64,000 nt of DNA from Cycas panzhihuaensis. Taxonomy: Eukaryota; Cycadophyta. Under the pieces are notes generated by a model. That model saw nothing but the letters and a program-made list of their open reading frames with translations. It did no database searches and was not told the origin of the DNA. Position numbers and translations under genes: made by a program. Each line of letters starts with the position of its first letter. Within the stretch, counting starts at the first letter, position 1. Shown here piece by piece: positions 48,541 to 60,217 of the stretch. The stretch lies in the NCBI GenBank assembly GCA_023213395.1, contig CM041465.1, positions 61,759,741-61,823,740 of the forward strand, written 5' to 3'.

Positions 48541-49888
48541 CACCCCTATCCTGAACCTTTTTGACATTCTTATTGATGACTCTTTACCTAATGAGCCTAT
48601 TTTGGCCATTCAAGATTCTTCTCCTCATCCACTTACCGATAGTGAGTGGTATGGAGACATTGTGTAGTACCTCGCCTAGTAGCAGTATCATCCTAAAGCC
48701 AACGATAAAGTTAGGTCATGTATTCGAGCTACTACTAGGTAGTACTTCCTCATGGGTGAAGTATTATACAAGAGATCCTTTAACGGGATCTTTCTCTACT
48801 ACATCAACCCTGATAAAGTAGACTAAATACTCCATGAATTTCATAATGGCATTTGTAGAGGTCACTTTGGGGGCCAATCCATGGCCCAAAGGATCCTTTG
48901 CATGGGGTATTACTGACCATTCCTCTCTAAGGATGCCCACGCCTATGTCGTGAGATGTCGGCAGTGCCAGGAACATACCAACATTACCCACTTGCCTTCT
49001 GAGGCCCTTCATCCCATCATATCTCCATGGCCCTTCTCCCAATGGGGGTTGGACTTTATTGGAGATATATCCCTACCATTTTCATCACAATACAAGTTTA
49101 TCTTGATTACTATGGAATACTTCACCAAATAGGCTGAAGTGGTCCCTTTATCTTCTACTCCAGGTAAGATGATAGCCACCTTCATCTACCAACACATCAT
49201 TTTCCATTTTGGAGTCCCCGACGTCCTAATCATGAATAATGGAACTCCCTTCTATAATAAGGAGATAGATGAGCTCTATGAGAAATTTAAAATTTCTCAC
49301 AAAACCTCCTCTCCCTATTACCCTCAAGCCAATGACTGAGTTAAGTCATTTAATGAAACCCTTATAAACATCTTAAATAAAACTACAGCCCAATCTCAAA
49401 AAGATTGGCACCTCCAACTACCTTTCGCTCTATGGGCGTATTGCACATCTATTTGCATGACTATAGGAATGATCACTTTTTCCCTAGTTTACGGAATAAG
49501 GGCAATTCTCTAATTGGAAGTGGAGATTCCCACTTTACAAGTCTCCCTTTTGGGTCTTGTTGATAAGGAGTCTCTCCATCAGGCTCACTTCCTAGACCTC
49601 GAGGCCTTAGATGAGATGCGCTTAATCGCTTACTAAGCGAATCTCACTTCTAAGGTTAGGGTATGAAGGACGTATGATAAGTGCCTTCGCCCCTGACCTT
49701 TACATCCTTGGGACCACATCCTTAAATTGAAATATCTCCATGATTGCCTATCCAAGTTCAGACCTAAATGGGTTACCCCCTTCATCGTTCCCAAGAGCCT
49801 TGATAACAACACTTATAAGATCGTGACCTTAGAAGGCCTTGAATTCGAAAAAGTCATTAATGGAAAGTTCCTAAAGAAATTTTATATA
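48541..49888 (+). pseudogene. Tat-1 integrase
   Basis: Spacer with TDTPILNLFDILIDDSLP, then zinc-binding region HEFHNGICRGHFGGQSMAQR (48836) and CRQCQEHTN (48958). Core: PWPFSQWGLDFIGDI (49027), LIMNNGTPFYNKEIDELY (49230), YYPQAND*VKSFNETL. The second catalytic Asp is Asn (expected SDNGTPF) and the catalytic Glu is Lys, so the enzyme is dead. C-terminus LKLKYLHDCLSKFRPKW and LEFEKVINGKFLKKFYI end at 49888. Confidence 0.87.
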
Positions 49889-50640
49889 TGACCACTTCTT
49901 TCTCTCTTTTCTCTCTAAAATAAGCCTAAACTACCACACTAGGTGTGTCCCCATTCCCCCTAATCACAGGTGAAATGGCGGTTTAAGGTAGCCCTCTCGC
50001 TCCTTTTGGGTTCCTCTCGTAGGACCTATTTTTCCCCTTTCTCTAGGGGGCTTGTCCTCCTAATTGAGTGTGTTGTCCCTATTGCTCCTTAGCCGGGAAG
50101 CACTCCCCAACTAGGATGGCATACTCGAGTATCATTACTCCATTTCTCACTAGTGCTTCCTTTGCATATTCCACTATGCTCCTATATAGATGTGTATGGA
50201 TCACTATCCCCTAGCCCGATATACACCTATCGTCGATGCTCATGGTGATCGTGTGTGCCTGCTAGGAGTATGGTCCTACATGAAAAAAAGTGTGTGTAAC
50301 TCAAAAAATCCTATAACACAAATCATATAGCAAGTAATAAAAATCATCATGATTTATAGTTCCTCGTACTCCTATGCATCCTCATACATGTGTATATATA
50401 AACATCCACACAAAAAAATATAAACACAACATAATACATCATCATGTGTCATCAGACACTATCATATATCAAATCGAGTACCAATGGCCCTATCTTTATA
50501 CATAAAAAATCATAATATGTTATATCATATAAATGGTATGGTACATCGTCCACGGGAAGCTAGAATCCTTATAGGAAGGAGTACAATCATGTGGTAATAT
50601 ATGGTGACTCCTTGTAGGTCTAGTGCTAACAAAACCTAAA
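49889..50640. other. Noncoding region behind Tat-1 integrase
   Basis: Pyrimidine-rich then AT-rich, similar in texture to 13091-13879. No antisense ORF could be read here. Tat-1 appears truncated at about 50640, where minus-strand Copia-B sequence begins. Confidence 0.45.
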
Positions 50641-51453
50641 TAGAAACAAGATTAATGAATGGTAAGAAGAGTTCATGGAAATCTATGCCTATTTTTTGTA
50701 TAAAACCTTTTACCACCAAGCTTGCTCCATATCTATCAATTTTCCCATCAACATCAGTTTTTCTTTTGTAGACCCACCTACAACCAATAGCTTTCCTGCC
50801 TTATGGAAGTTCTACTAGGTCCCATGAGTTATTCTTCTCTAGGGCATTTATTTCTTCATTCATAGCCCTTATCCACTTTGCACTATGGTCATTGTTTATT
50901 ACTTTCTGATAACATATATGTTCACTATCATTATAAATCAAAGTAATAGAATTTAATGCAATGTATATTTTAGGAGAATAATAGACCCATGTAGATCTTC
51001 TTATAGGTGGTTAAAGAGTATTGATATATTCCTATATTTCCTTTGTAGGTTTATCTCTATAAAACTCTTCCTCCTTTTTAGCTTATGAAGATGGTTAGGT
51101 TTCAACCTTAACCTGTTGATGTTTAATTTTTTATTCTTGTTTTATTTCAACTTCTATATTTTTATATTTTAGAAAATAAGATTCATTAAACATCACATCT
51201 TTATTGATGATGATTTTATGGGAAATAGGATCCCGCAACTTATATCCCTCAACTCCATCCTTATCACCATACCAAACAAAGATGTACTTTTTAGATTTTA
51301 GGTCTAATTTAATATGTTTATTTTTATCAAGTAAGGCATAAGTATCATAACTAAATATTTTTAAATTTGAATAATCACATGGATGATTGGTCCATACCTC
51401 TTTAGGAATTTTACATACTATTGCAAGTGATGGTGATTTGTTTACTAGATAGC
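50641..51453 (-). pseudogene. Copia-B3 fragment, part 2 (integrase end to RT start)
   Basis: Minus strand, same family as Copia-B1/B2. From 51453 leftward: HPCDYSNLKIF, KYIFVWYGDKDGVEGYKL, an acidic linker, RAMNEEINALEKNNSWDLVE, GCRWVYKRKTDVDGKIDRY, ending QKIGIDFHELF near 50670. It is separated from its upstream half (59124-59513) by the insertion of Copia-C. Frames join correctly if Copia-C and one ATAGC are removed. Confidence 0.9.
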
Positions 51454-51898
51454 TGTTAGAATGTTAATGTAATCTTTATGTAATCTTTTAAAGTTCATAT
51501 TTAAGTCACATATCTAAATGTATATTTAAGTTATCCTAATGTTTAAACTTTATGTTTATTAATTAACTTATGTGAAAGGTGGTTGAAATGCGGAACTACA
51601 TTTCAACGAACCTTTTATTATATAAATTCATCTCCTAGATTCAAGGAGTGGGTTCCATGAATCTAGGAGGGATGTCTTAATGCCTTTTCAAAGGCTGGTT
51701 TAGGTGTTAGGTGGTTTACATATTTGTCTTTCTGTTTACAATAATTCTTAATAAAACTAGAACTTTAAGAGGTGGTTTTTCCTCCCCAGAAGGGGTTTTC
51801 CACCTGTTAATCTATGTACATGTGCAGTATTATCCTATTACCTATGTTTGCATATTTTATGATTCTATGATTACATTGTGCATGTGCCTATTCTCACA
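51454..51898 (+). repeat. Copia-C 5' LTR
   Basis: TGTTAGAATG to TTCTCACA. Carries an 11-bp tandem duplication (AATCTTTATGT) near 51470 that the 3' LTR lacks. TATATAAA at 51619-51626 is the TATA candidate. Confidence 0.95.
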
Positions 51899-51910
51899 TG
51901 GTATTAGAGT
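51899..51910 (+). other. Copia-C primer binding site (tRNA-iMet, mutated)
   Basis: TGGTATTAGAGT, two C-to-T changes from TGGTATCAGAGC, immediately after the LTR. Confidence 0.85.
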
Positions 51911-52024
51911 AAGAAAGATTGCTTTGCAGCAGAGCAAGTGAAGAACTCACAAATATAGTTTATAATGGGTGACTAGTCTCAGTGCTATTTCCCTAGTATG
52001 TAGAAAATTTTAGGAGATCTTGCT

Positions 52025-53130
52025 TCACTGAGGCATGAGGAAACTGTATATTGCTCTAGTTAGCAGTTGAATTACATTTGGAAAGACCCTAATTAAGTCC
52101 ACACAGGTAACCTGTCCAAAATTATCAGGCTCCACAATATAGTTGTCTTTCTTATATCTTTCATTATCTAAATTATTCTTTCCTCTGGTTGATATTTGGC
52201 CTAGCAACCAGAGGAAAGAATAATTTAGATAATGAAAGATATAATTCATCTTTGGGTAGCAAAGGCCTCCCTCTATATGATTCATTCACTACAACAGATG
52301 CAATTGAGTCTGTTGAGCAGGTTGAAGAACTATCATCTGGTGCAGCTTGATGCTTCCTGCCCACATGACCACTTTGTGCTGGCTGCAAGGAGATGTCCCC
52401 ACTGAAACTAACTTCCATAGCCCGAGGTGTTTCTGAACCATCCCTATCCCAATCTACTTGATCTGTATCCCCATCCTCCATTGTAGGTCTTAGTGTGCCA
52501 ACAACATTATTTGTAGTGTCCATTTAAAAGCTCAGGAGTAACAGTTCCAAAAGTCAAGCGCATAGGACACTCACCTTATGCAATTGTGGAGCAAATAGTT
52601 TGCTCTTTTTCAGGTCCTATCAATAAAGATAAGTGGGGTGAGGACATGTAGGATGTGATAGCCATAGATGAAGTGGGGGAGGCATCACCCGTCATCTGAC
52701 TCGAGGACTGTACATAAGAAATACTCATTTTACCATTTGATAAAGGAGAAGGTAAACCCAGGTTTAGGTTTTGGCTAGTGCAGAAGCCCACAGCCTGTTT
52801 GCCACCATTTCGACCTAAAAAAACCAGATAAACATCAAAGGACCGATAGTGAATTAGTACTGCAAGGAGAAAGATAAGAAGAAAAATACAACACCTGAGG
52901 AGATTTGTGCATTCATATTCTTGTTAAAGTAATAATCCATGACTGGATGGCTAGGGCTAGATAATAGTGCATCTTCTTTTGTGCTTGAATTCACTGCACC
53001 ATGAGACCAAGACCGTGAGACTAGTAATGGCTTTGGATGCCTAGCTGTAACGATCCATTACTGTCACTCTAGTCATCCAACTAGGGAAAGATCAGAAGAT
53101 CGCCACTGCCATCGAAAATGTCCAGGTAGG
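52025..53130 (-). pseudogene. Captured host-gene-like segment, antisense inside Copia-C
   Basis: Unlike the decayed retrotransposon frames around it, the minus strand here reads as Ser-rich plant-type protein. From 53040: HPKPLLVSRSWSHGAVNSS, then SHPVMDYYFNKNMNAQISSG. An 80-bp stretch (52815-52894) with GT start, TTTTTTTAG end and pyrimidine-rich tract has intron form, and the frame joins exactly across it to RNGGKQAVGFCTSQNLNLGL. One TAA follows near 52576, then GECPMRLTFGTVTPELLNGH in the same frame; a frame change leads to the 116-codon frame 52173-52523 (TDQVDWDRDGSETPRAM, SDSTxS-rich). I do not recognise the protein. It has no retrotransposon motif. Capture of genomic DNA or pre-mRNA is inferred. 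Confidence 0.6.
52152..52244. repeat. Perfect 39-bp inverted repeat (foldback)
   Basis: Arm TTATATCTTTCATTATCTAA... at 52152-52190 and its exact reverse complement at 52206-52244, with a 15-base loop GATATTTGGCCTAGC. Sits inside the captured segment. Confidence 0.97.
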
Positions 53131-53291
53131 GTTTCGAATAACCTACCCCCCCTCCCAGACCTCAATTAAACTTTAAACTTAATTTTCTTTTATCAATTCT
53201 ATACCCTCGTTAGGTCCATCCATTTAGGTTTATTTTTTTTTTTCTTTCATTTTTTATTTTTAATTTTGATTTAATAAAACATAAGCCCTAG

Positions 53292-53500
53292 CACCCCCCT
53301 TTTATCATATTTTGATTTAAATTAAATCAAATACACCCCCCTTCCCTTATTATATTTTGATACAATCAAATACCCCCCCTTACTTATTACATTTTAAGTT
53401 AATCAAATATTCCCCTCCCTTATTACATTTTAATTTAATCAAAACCCCCCTCCCTTATTATATTTTAATTAAAATACCTCCCCTCTTATTACACCCCCTT
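53292..53500. repeat. Degenerate tandem repeat, C-run plus TTTGATTTAATCAAA-like palindrome
   Basis: About six units of 32-43 bp, each a run of C with CCTT, then CTTATTATATTTT and an AT palindrome of the TTTGATTTAATCAAA type. C-runs at about 53293, 53335, 53373, 53412, 53445, 53478. Confidence 0.8.
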
Positions 53501-54414
53501 AATCACATTTACTTAAAAACCCTTTTTTAATCAAAATTTAGGGTAAATATTACACCCCTCTTCTCTTTTTTCTTATTATATTTTAAGTTAATCTCTTAGT
53601 ACACTAAGCTAATAACCTCCATTTACAACTCAACAACTTCTTAATTACATTAACAAGTTATTTAAAATCTAGCCTAATTAACTTAGGCAAAATCAACACT
53701 AATAATATATTTTAATTTCTCTCTTCTTATAAAACATTATACATAGCTAACTCATGTGATTAATGGAATATGAAACATCTAAAAAGGAAAGGAACAGAAC
53801 TCTTAAATTAATAGGAAAAGTAAATTCAAAGGTATCTATATTAACTATTCTAGGTGTTTGATATATCTCTAAATATATTAGTCCAAATGTGCTTGGAAGA
53901 CCTACTCACAAATAAAGGCAAAGATGGTAACAAGACTTACATGTTTTTTCATAAACAAATAGAAATTTCTTCACAAGATTAAAGAATAAAGTCTATCCAA
54001 AACCACTAAAAATAAAAAGGTGGTGATTATTAATTTTAGAGCTCTCCTTTTATATTAAAATTATTGAGCTTGAAAGGTTTTTTATTTCACACGTTGTTTT
54101 TAAGTTCAATTTATGGATATTAATAAACTTTTTTAGCTAACATTTATTTTTTAAGGGGGTTTTTTTAAAAGGGGGACTATTTCTCAAAGAGAATTATTTA
54201 TCAAAAGGGACTGCTTAAGGCAATGTTTTTAAGAAGTTGTTTGTTTATTCATCTATCTACAAATATGTGATTTTTTTCTTAAATACAACTAATGCATAAT
54301 AGAATACCTTCTTAAATTATATCTATTAACATGATTATTACTTTTACTAAGTGATTATTTTTCTAATCACCTTCATAACTCTTCAATCTACAATCAAACC
54401 TCAACACTCCCAAT
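53501..54414 (+). other. Copia-C leader, no gene seen
   Basis: AT-rich noncoding stretch between the tandem repeat and gag. Short homopurine/pyrimidine runs (AAGGGGGTTTTTTTAAAAGGGGG near 54155) but no coding frame. Confidence 0.5.
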
Positions 54415-57400
54415 ATGGCATTAATGCTAGGGACAATCCCCTACATTTCAATTCTAGTATTAACTGGCTCAAACTATGCCGACTGGAGGAATTGCATATC
54501 CCATCAGCTCAAACAGTAAAAGATATGGCGATATGTGACAGGTGAATTTCAAAAACCAAAAGCAGATACTACAGAGAGTTATATGGTATATTTGATGAAC
54601 TCAGATGCTACCTTAGGCACCATATTAAACTCACTCTCACTAGAAATCAGTCAGTAGTTTTCTGAAACAGATGATTTAGCCACTGTCTAGAAAACCTTGC
54701 AAGAAAAATATGACAAGGTAAATACACATCAAGTGGTTGTCCTAGAACAACAATTGTATAACCTTACTTTTGATGATTTTTTTAATGTTGAAGATTTTTT
54801 AACTAAAATTCAGTTAATTAATAAAGATCTAGATAACTGCATCAAGTCTAAAACCAAAGAAGGTGATGTTGAAAAAATAACTACACATGCTAAAGATGAC
54901 GATACACTCGTATGTCTTGCAGTAAACAAACTACCAAAACACTTTAATCTCTACAAAACTGCCATGCAACAAGCTAGCAACCTACCTATAACATTCAATC
55001 AGTTCATAAATGAGATGATTGAACATCAGATAATGTTAATTCAAACATGCATATTAAGAGATCTTTCACAGGTTTTGTTTTCCAAAACTAAGCCACAATT
55101 TAAAAATAAACAAAAGAACAATTTACATAGTAATCCAAAGTTTCAGAAACCTCACAGAGGTTCACCACCTAATTCACAAAATAATATAAAATATTCTGGT
55201 CCAACTAAACACAAGAATACTCCTAATCAATTTTTTCATAATAGGAACAATGCAACTTCTTCTCAGAACACTAGTTGTGCCTATTGCCATAAAAGAGGCC
55301 ATACTATTGATGTTTGTAGAAGTTGAATAGCTTCAAAAGTATGGAAAGCTTCTAAAGGATTACAAAATAAACCTCAATTCCATTCTCAATCATGAACCCA
55401 AAATCGTCAATCTCATAATCGCTCCTTAGCAGCAACAATTCTGTATTTGTTGCCCCTTCAAATCAACCACCACAGTGGATCCTTGACTCTGGTGCATCCC
55501 ATCACATGACTAGACACCAGAAAAATTTAACCACTTATCAATTTGATATGAACCCTAAAGAAGAGATTTCTTTTGGAAGTAGTAATCAATTTAAAGTCAA
55601 AGGATTAGGTGACATTATTCTAAAAGATGGTTCAATCAAGGACGTCTTTTACGTACCTAGTTTATTACCAAACCTACTTTCTGTCTATCAAATTTGGTAG
55701 AAAGACCTTGTCGTTGAATTCTGAAAAATAAATTTATCATTAAGGAACCATTAAACAAATTTAGAGGTATTACCTCACAACCTGTTGATCATAACACAGG
55801 TCTCTATAATTTAATAAGTCTTCAAAATAACAAAACAAAATCTTTTAGTGCCTTTATTGCCAAATCTGACTCAGTCAACAAACTTTGGCATGCACAATTT
55901 GGCCATACAAGTTATGGCAAACTATAATATTTAAAGAAGCATGAAATGGTTCATGGTGTACCACCCTTAAACACTGTTTATGGTGTTTGTGAAGCCTGTG
56001 TGACAGGTAAACAACATATGGATCCATTTCCACATAAGACTCAATTTAGAGCAACTGCTCCACTTGAACTTATCCATTCTGACATATTTGGACCCTTTCA
56101 TGTAACATCATACTCAGGTTCTTGTTATTTTATTACATTTATAGATGATTATTCAAGAAAATATTGGCTTTACATGCTCAAAACACATAGTTAAGTGTTT
56201 GACATTTTCGTTGAATATAAAATGTTAATTAAAAATCAATCAAATTCAAAAATTAAAATATTTTAATCTGATAATACTAAGGAATATTTAAGTAGAAAAT
56301 TTACTTCTTTCTGCAAATCACACGAAATTCATTTCCAATATTATGTTACATACACACCTCAACAAAACAGTGTTACTGAATACAAAAACTGTACTCTAGT
56401 TGAGATGACTCGTTGCATGTTAGATGTAAAGAATCTAGATTTAAAATTATGGGCAAAAGTAATTAACTACTCTAACTATTTATTAAATCGTTTACCTAGT
56501 AAATGTCTACAGAACGTTACTTTAGAATAAAAATGGTCTGGAAGAAAACCATTTATCAATCATTTACAAATCTTTGGTAGTATTGCGTGGGGACACATCC
56601 CTCACGAAAAACGTAAAAAATTAGACAAAAAAAGTCAAAAATACATCTTTGTTGGATACAGCGAAGAGAGTAAAGCTTACAGACTCTTAGATCTAGTCAT
56701 GCATCAAATTTCTATTTTGCATGATGTAATATTTGATGAAGAAGGATCTTCTTCAATATTTACTTATGTAGAACTTCCTATTGAAAGTTTGTTAACCAAC
56801 ACCTGTTTGGTTGACTCCTCTGGTAAACAAGTTGATCCAGAAGTTATGGAATCCTTATCAACTCAAATTTAAAATTGGACTCTATCTGAACCTACTGAAA
56901 TAGATCCTTCTCTTTAGGATAGTTCATCAAATTAACCTCCATCTTCAGATATAGTTACTCACAAGGAACCTGTTTGGGCAACAAAAATGCTTGCTGATGT
57001 TGGATCTGATGTAAGTAATCCTACCGATAACATACGCACATATGTATAAAAACTACATGCTAATTTTACCTTAATGGTAAAAATAATGGACAACAATGAT
57101 CCCAAAACATTTAAACAAGCTAGCAAAAGTCCTGTATGATAAGATGCTATGCAGACTGAATTTGATACCTTAATTAAAAATTCAACATAGGATCTTGTTC
57201 CTCTCCCACCTGGAAAAAATATCGTCGACTGTAAATGGGTTTATAGGATAAAATTTAACTCAATGGGCATAATTAAAAAATATAAAACTCGCTTTATTGC
57301 AAAAGGATTTTCTCAAATATATGGCATTAATTATAATGAAACCTTTGCCCCTGTTGTAAAGATGAATATAATCAAAACAATTATTGCTCTTACAGCTAAG

Positions 57401-58642
57401 TTTGGTTGGGAAATCCACAAAATGGATGTTAAGAGTGCTTTCTTGAATGGTGATCTCAAAGAAGAGATCTATATATCTCAGCCACCTAGATTCATTGAAA
57501 ATCCTAATTTAGTTTACAAACTTAAAAAATCCATTTACGATTTAAAATAAGATCCTTGAGCTTGGTATACCAAAGTTGACGATTATTTAATTCACATTGG
57601 ATACACTAGATGTATTAGTGATCCAAATCTTTATTTTAAATATATAAAAGAAAATCTTACTATTCTAATCCTCTATGTTAATGATATTATCATTACTGAA
57701 TCATCAACTCATAATATTCATCATCTAAAATCTACTTTAATGAACAAATTCAAAATGACCGATTTAGGTCTATTACATTACTTCCTTGGTTTACCAATTT
57801 ATCAAAATCATTCAAATATAATAATATCTCAACCTAAGTATATTCTAGACTTAATTCAACGGTTTAACATTGAAAATGCTAAACCTATATCTAATCCGTT
57901 ACAATCAAGAGTTAAGCTATATATTGATTGTTCATCACCTTTATATGATCCTACACTATATAGATAACTAATTGGTAGTCTTATCTATCTAACTCACACC
58001 CGCCCTGACATTTCTTATGCTATTGCTTTATGTTCCCGTTATATGCAACAACCACACGAATCTTATTAGAAAGCAACCAAATATATCTTACGATATCTAA
58101 AGCATACTATATTTTATGGTTTAACTTATAATTTTTGTAATCAACCTTTAACTTTAACTAGATATACTGATTCTTATTAGGCAGGTGATATAACTGATGG
58201 CAAATCTACTTTAGGTTATATATTTTTTATAGATTCCTCACCTATTACTTGGTCTAGTAAGAAAATGCAAGCACTTTCTTTATCCATAATTGAAGCGGAA
58301 TATCGTGCACTTGTTAAAGCTGGTAAAAAAGCACTTTGGCTCAAATCTTTACTAAATGAAATTGGTCTATCTCTAAACTCTTCCATTAAAATTAAAGTTG
58401 ATAATCAAGGTGCAATTTCTATAGCTACAAATCCAGTTTCACATTTTAGGACTAAACATGTTGAATTATATCAGCATTTTATTCGTAATTTAGTTACTGA
58501 TAATCTTGTTTCTTTGTCTTATTGTCCAACAGATCTACAGATTACTGATATTCTTACGAAGTCTTTAACTGAAGTAAAGTTTCTAAAACTCAAAGATCTA
58601 TTGCAGATAAAAGAAGTCTCTATCAAAGAGGGATCACCATGA
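54415..58642 (+). pseudogene. Copia-C gag-pol
   Basis: Gag N-terminus TGSNYADWRNC (54461); 209-codon open frame 54697-55326 with the CCHC knuckle CAYCHKRGHTIDVC; protease WILDSGASHHM intact (near 55480); GAG-pre-integrase LWHAQFGHTSYGKL (55885); integrase HSDIFGPF (56077), FIDDYSRKYWLYML and PQQNSVTEYKN, with the second Asp motif altered (SDNTKEY for SDNGGEY); RT CKWVYRIKFNSMG (57231), MDVKSAFLNGDLKEEIYI and the box YVNDI in place of YVDD; RNase H YTDSY, IEAEYRAL, VDNQGAI and HFRTKHVEL. Stops sit mostly where Gln, Arg or Trp is expected. A polypurine AAAGGGG (58681-58687) precedes the 3' LTR. Confidence 0.93.
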
Positions 58643-58689
58643 TGAAGACCTTCTTTTTTTATAGCACAAAAGTTTACATTAAAGGGGCA

Positions 58690-59123
58690 TGTTAGAATGT
58701 TAATGTAATCTTTTAAAGTTCATATTTAAGTCACATGTCTAAATATATATTTAAGTTATCCTAATGTTTAAACTTTATGTTTATTAATTAACTTATATGA
58801 AAGGTGGTTTAAATGTGGAACTACATTTCAACGAACCTTTCATTATATAAATTCATCTCCTAGATTCGAAGAGTGGGTTCCATAAATTTAGGAGGGTTGT
58901 CTTGATGCCTTTTCAAAAGTTGGTTTAGGTGTTAGGTGGTTTACATATTTGTCTTTCTATTTACAATAATTCTTAATAAAACTAGAACTTTAGGAGGTGG
59001 TTTTTCTTCCCTAGAAGGGGTTCTCTACCTGTCAATCTGTGTACATGTATAGTGTTATCTTGTTACCTGTGTTTGTATATTTTATGATTATGTGATTACA
59101 TTATGCATGTGCCCATTCTCACA
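58690..59123 (+). repeat. Copia-C 3' LTR
   Basis: 434 bp, TGTTAGAATG to TTCTCACA, followed by ATAGC. Confidence 0.95.
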
Positions 59124-59513
59124 ATAGCAAGCTATTAGAATTGCTTCTACCCATAAGCCTTGCTCCACACCTACATTACTCGACATACTCCTTATCCTTT
59201 TTAGAAGAGTTATATTCATGCATTCTATAATACCATTCTACTGTAGAGTATAACTTATGGTCTTACGTCTTTCAATCCCTGATTTCTTGCAATAGTTTTT
59301 AATCTCTAAAGAATTAAACTCACCTCTATTATATGTTTATAAGTATTTGATTTACTTGCCTATACTCTTTTCAACCAAAGCTTTAAATTACTTAAACAGA
59401 CTAAATACATTAGACTTTCTCTTTAAGAAATAGACCCACACCTTCTAGAGAAGTCATCTATGAATGTTACAAAATATAATGCTCCTCCATAAGATATCAT
59501 AGGTGTTGGATAT
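59124..59513 (-). pseudogene. Copia-B3 fragment, part 1 (integrase core)
   Basis: Minus strand: VWVYFLKRKSNVFSLFK, FKALVEKSIGK, GEFNSLEIKNYCKKSGIERR, then NGIIECMNITLLKR and GLWVEAILIACY at the Copia-C insertion point. The right end is cut at 59513 by the 5' LTR of Copia-B2, a member of the same family in the opposite orientation. Confidence 0.9.
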
Positions 59514-60146
59514 TGTGACAATTATCATTTAAGGCTAAAATTTTGGTATGTTTTCAGCGCAGTTTCCCCCTCTAATATTTCTTGTGGGATTTTAAGGGGG
59601 ACGAGAGCCCCCCTTGGTCAGGGGTGCGGGGGGAGTGGAATGCCCCCCGCTAAGAGGGGGTTCGGGGGCGATAGCCCCCTACCCAAAAAATTAGCCCTGT
59701 AAACCATATTAAAATGTAAAGAGAATCAGGGTCATTCGATATAAATACCATAGATTCTATGATTGAGATTTAGGCCTTAAATGTTCCTCTCATGTAGCCT
59801 ATTTTAGGGCTTTTCTTATTATGTGAATGTAATGTAATGTACTGTGATGAGGGCAGATGTTGGTTATTGTTCATGAGAGCACTTTGCTATTAAGATGTAT
59901 TGTTTCTCCATTCTACAGCAATAAAGATCCATACCTTTCCTATATGGATGTTTTCCTAGCACACTGCTAGGGTTTTACCATATTATATCGGGTGTATATA
60001 TGATGTTTAGCTTGTATATTAATGTTATTGTATTATCTCTAATTTTAGAACTTACATGTTACATCTTAGTTTCAATTCCTATAACTAGTTACAAAATAGT
60101 TCAGATCTTGTGGCAGTTTAAAGTTTGGGACCTTGTATTCTCACTA
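59514..60146 (+). repeat. Copia-B2 5' LTR
   Basis: 633 bp, TGTTGGATATTGTG to TCTCACTA. About 30 bp longer than the Copia-B1 LTRs because of an extra G/C-rich block near 59600-59650 (GGTGCGGGGGGAGTGG, GCCCCCC). The GGGGGC-GATA-GCCCCC hairpin is perfect at 59664-59679. TATAAATA at 59741-59748. Confidence 0.92.
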
Positions 60147-60148
60147 AG

Positions 60149-60160
60149 TGGCATCAAAGC
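60149..60160 (+). other. Copia-B2 primer binding site (mutated)
   Basis: TGGCATCAAAGC; differs from TGGTATCAGAGC at two positions (T-to-C and G-to-A). Confidence 0.85.
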
Positions 60161-60217
60161 TACTTTTATTTGACAACAGGTCTATGAAGGTTTTGGTGTC
60201 AACTTTTCTACACCAAA

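Larger units (their letters stand above)
51454..59123 (+). mobile_element. Copia-C: complete Ty1/copia element with captured segment
   Basis: 7,670 bp with LTRs of 445 and 434 bp and a perfect target duplication ATAGC (51449-51453, 59124-59128). It sits in the minus-strand Copia-B3 fragment. It is long for a copia because about 2.5 kb lies between the primer site and gag, including an antisense gene-like segment and a tandem repeat. By eye the LTRs differ at about 30 places, mostly transitions, so the insertion is not recent. Confidence 0.95.

Noticed and set aside
52173-52285. Foldback at 52152-52244 as a microRNA precursor
   Set aside because: Perfect arms with a 15-base loop fit a young inverted duplication better than a mature microRNA gene; without small-RNA data this is not called as ncRNA.
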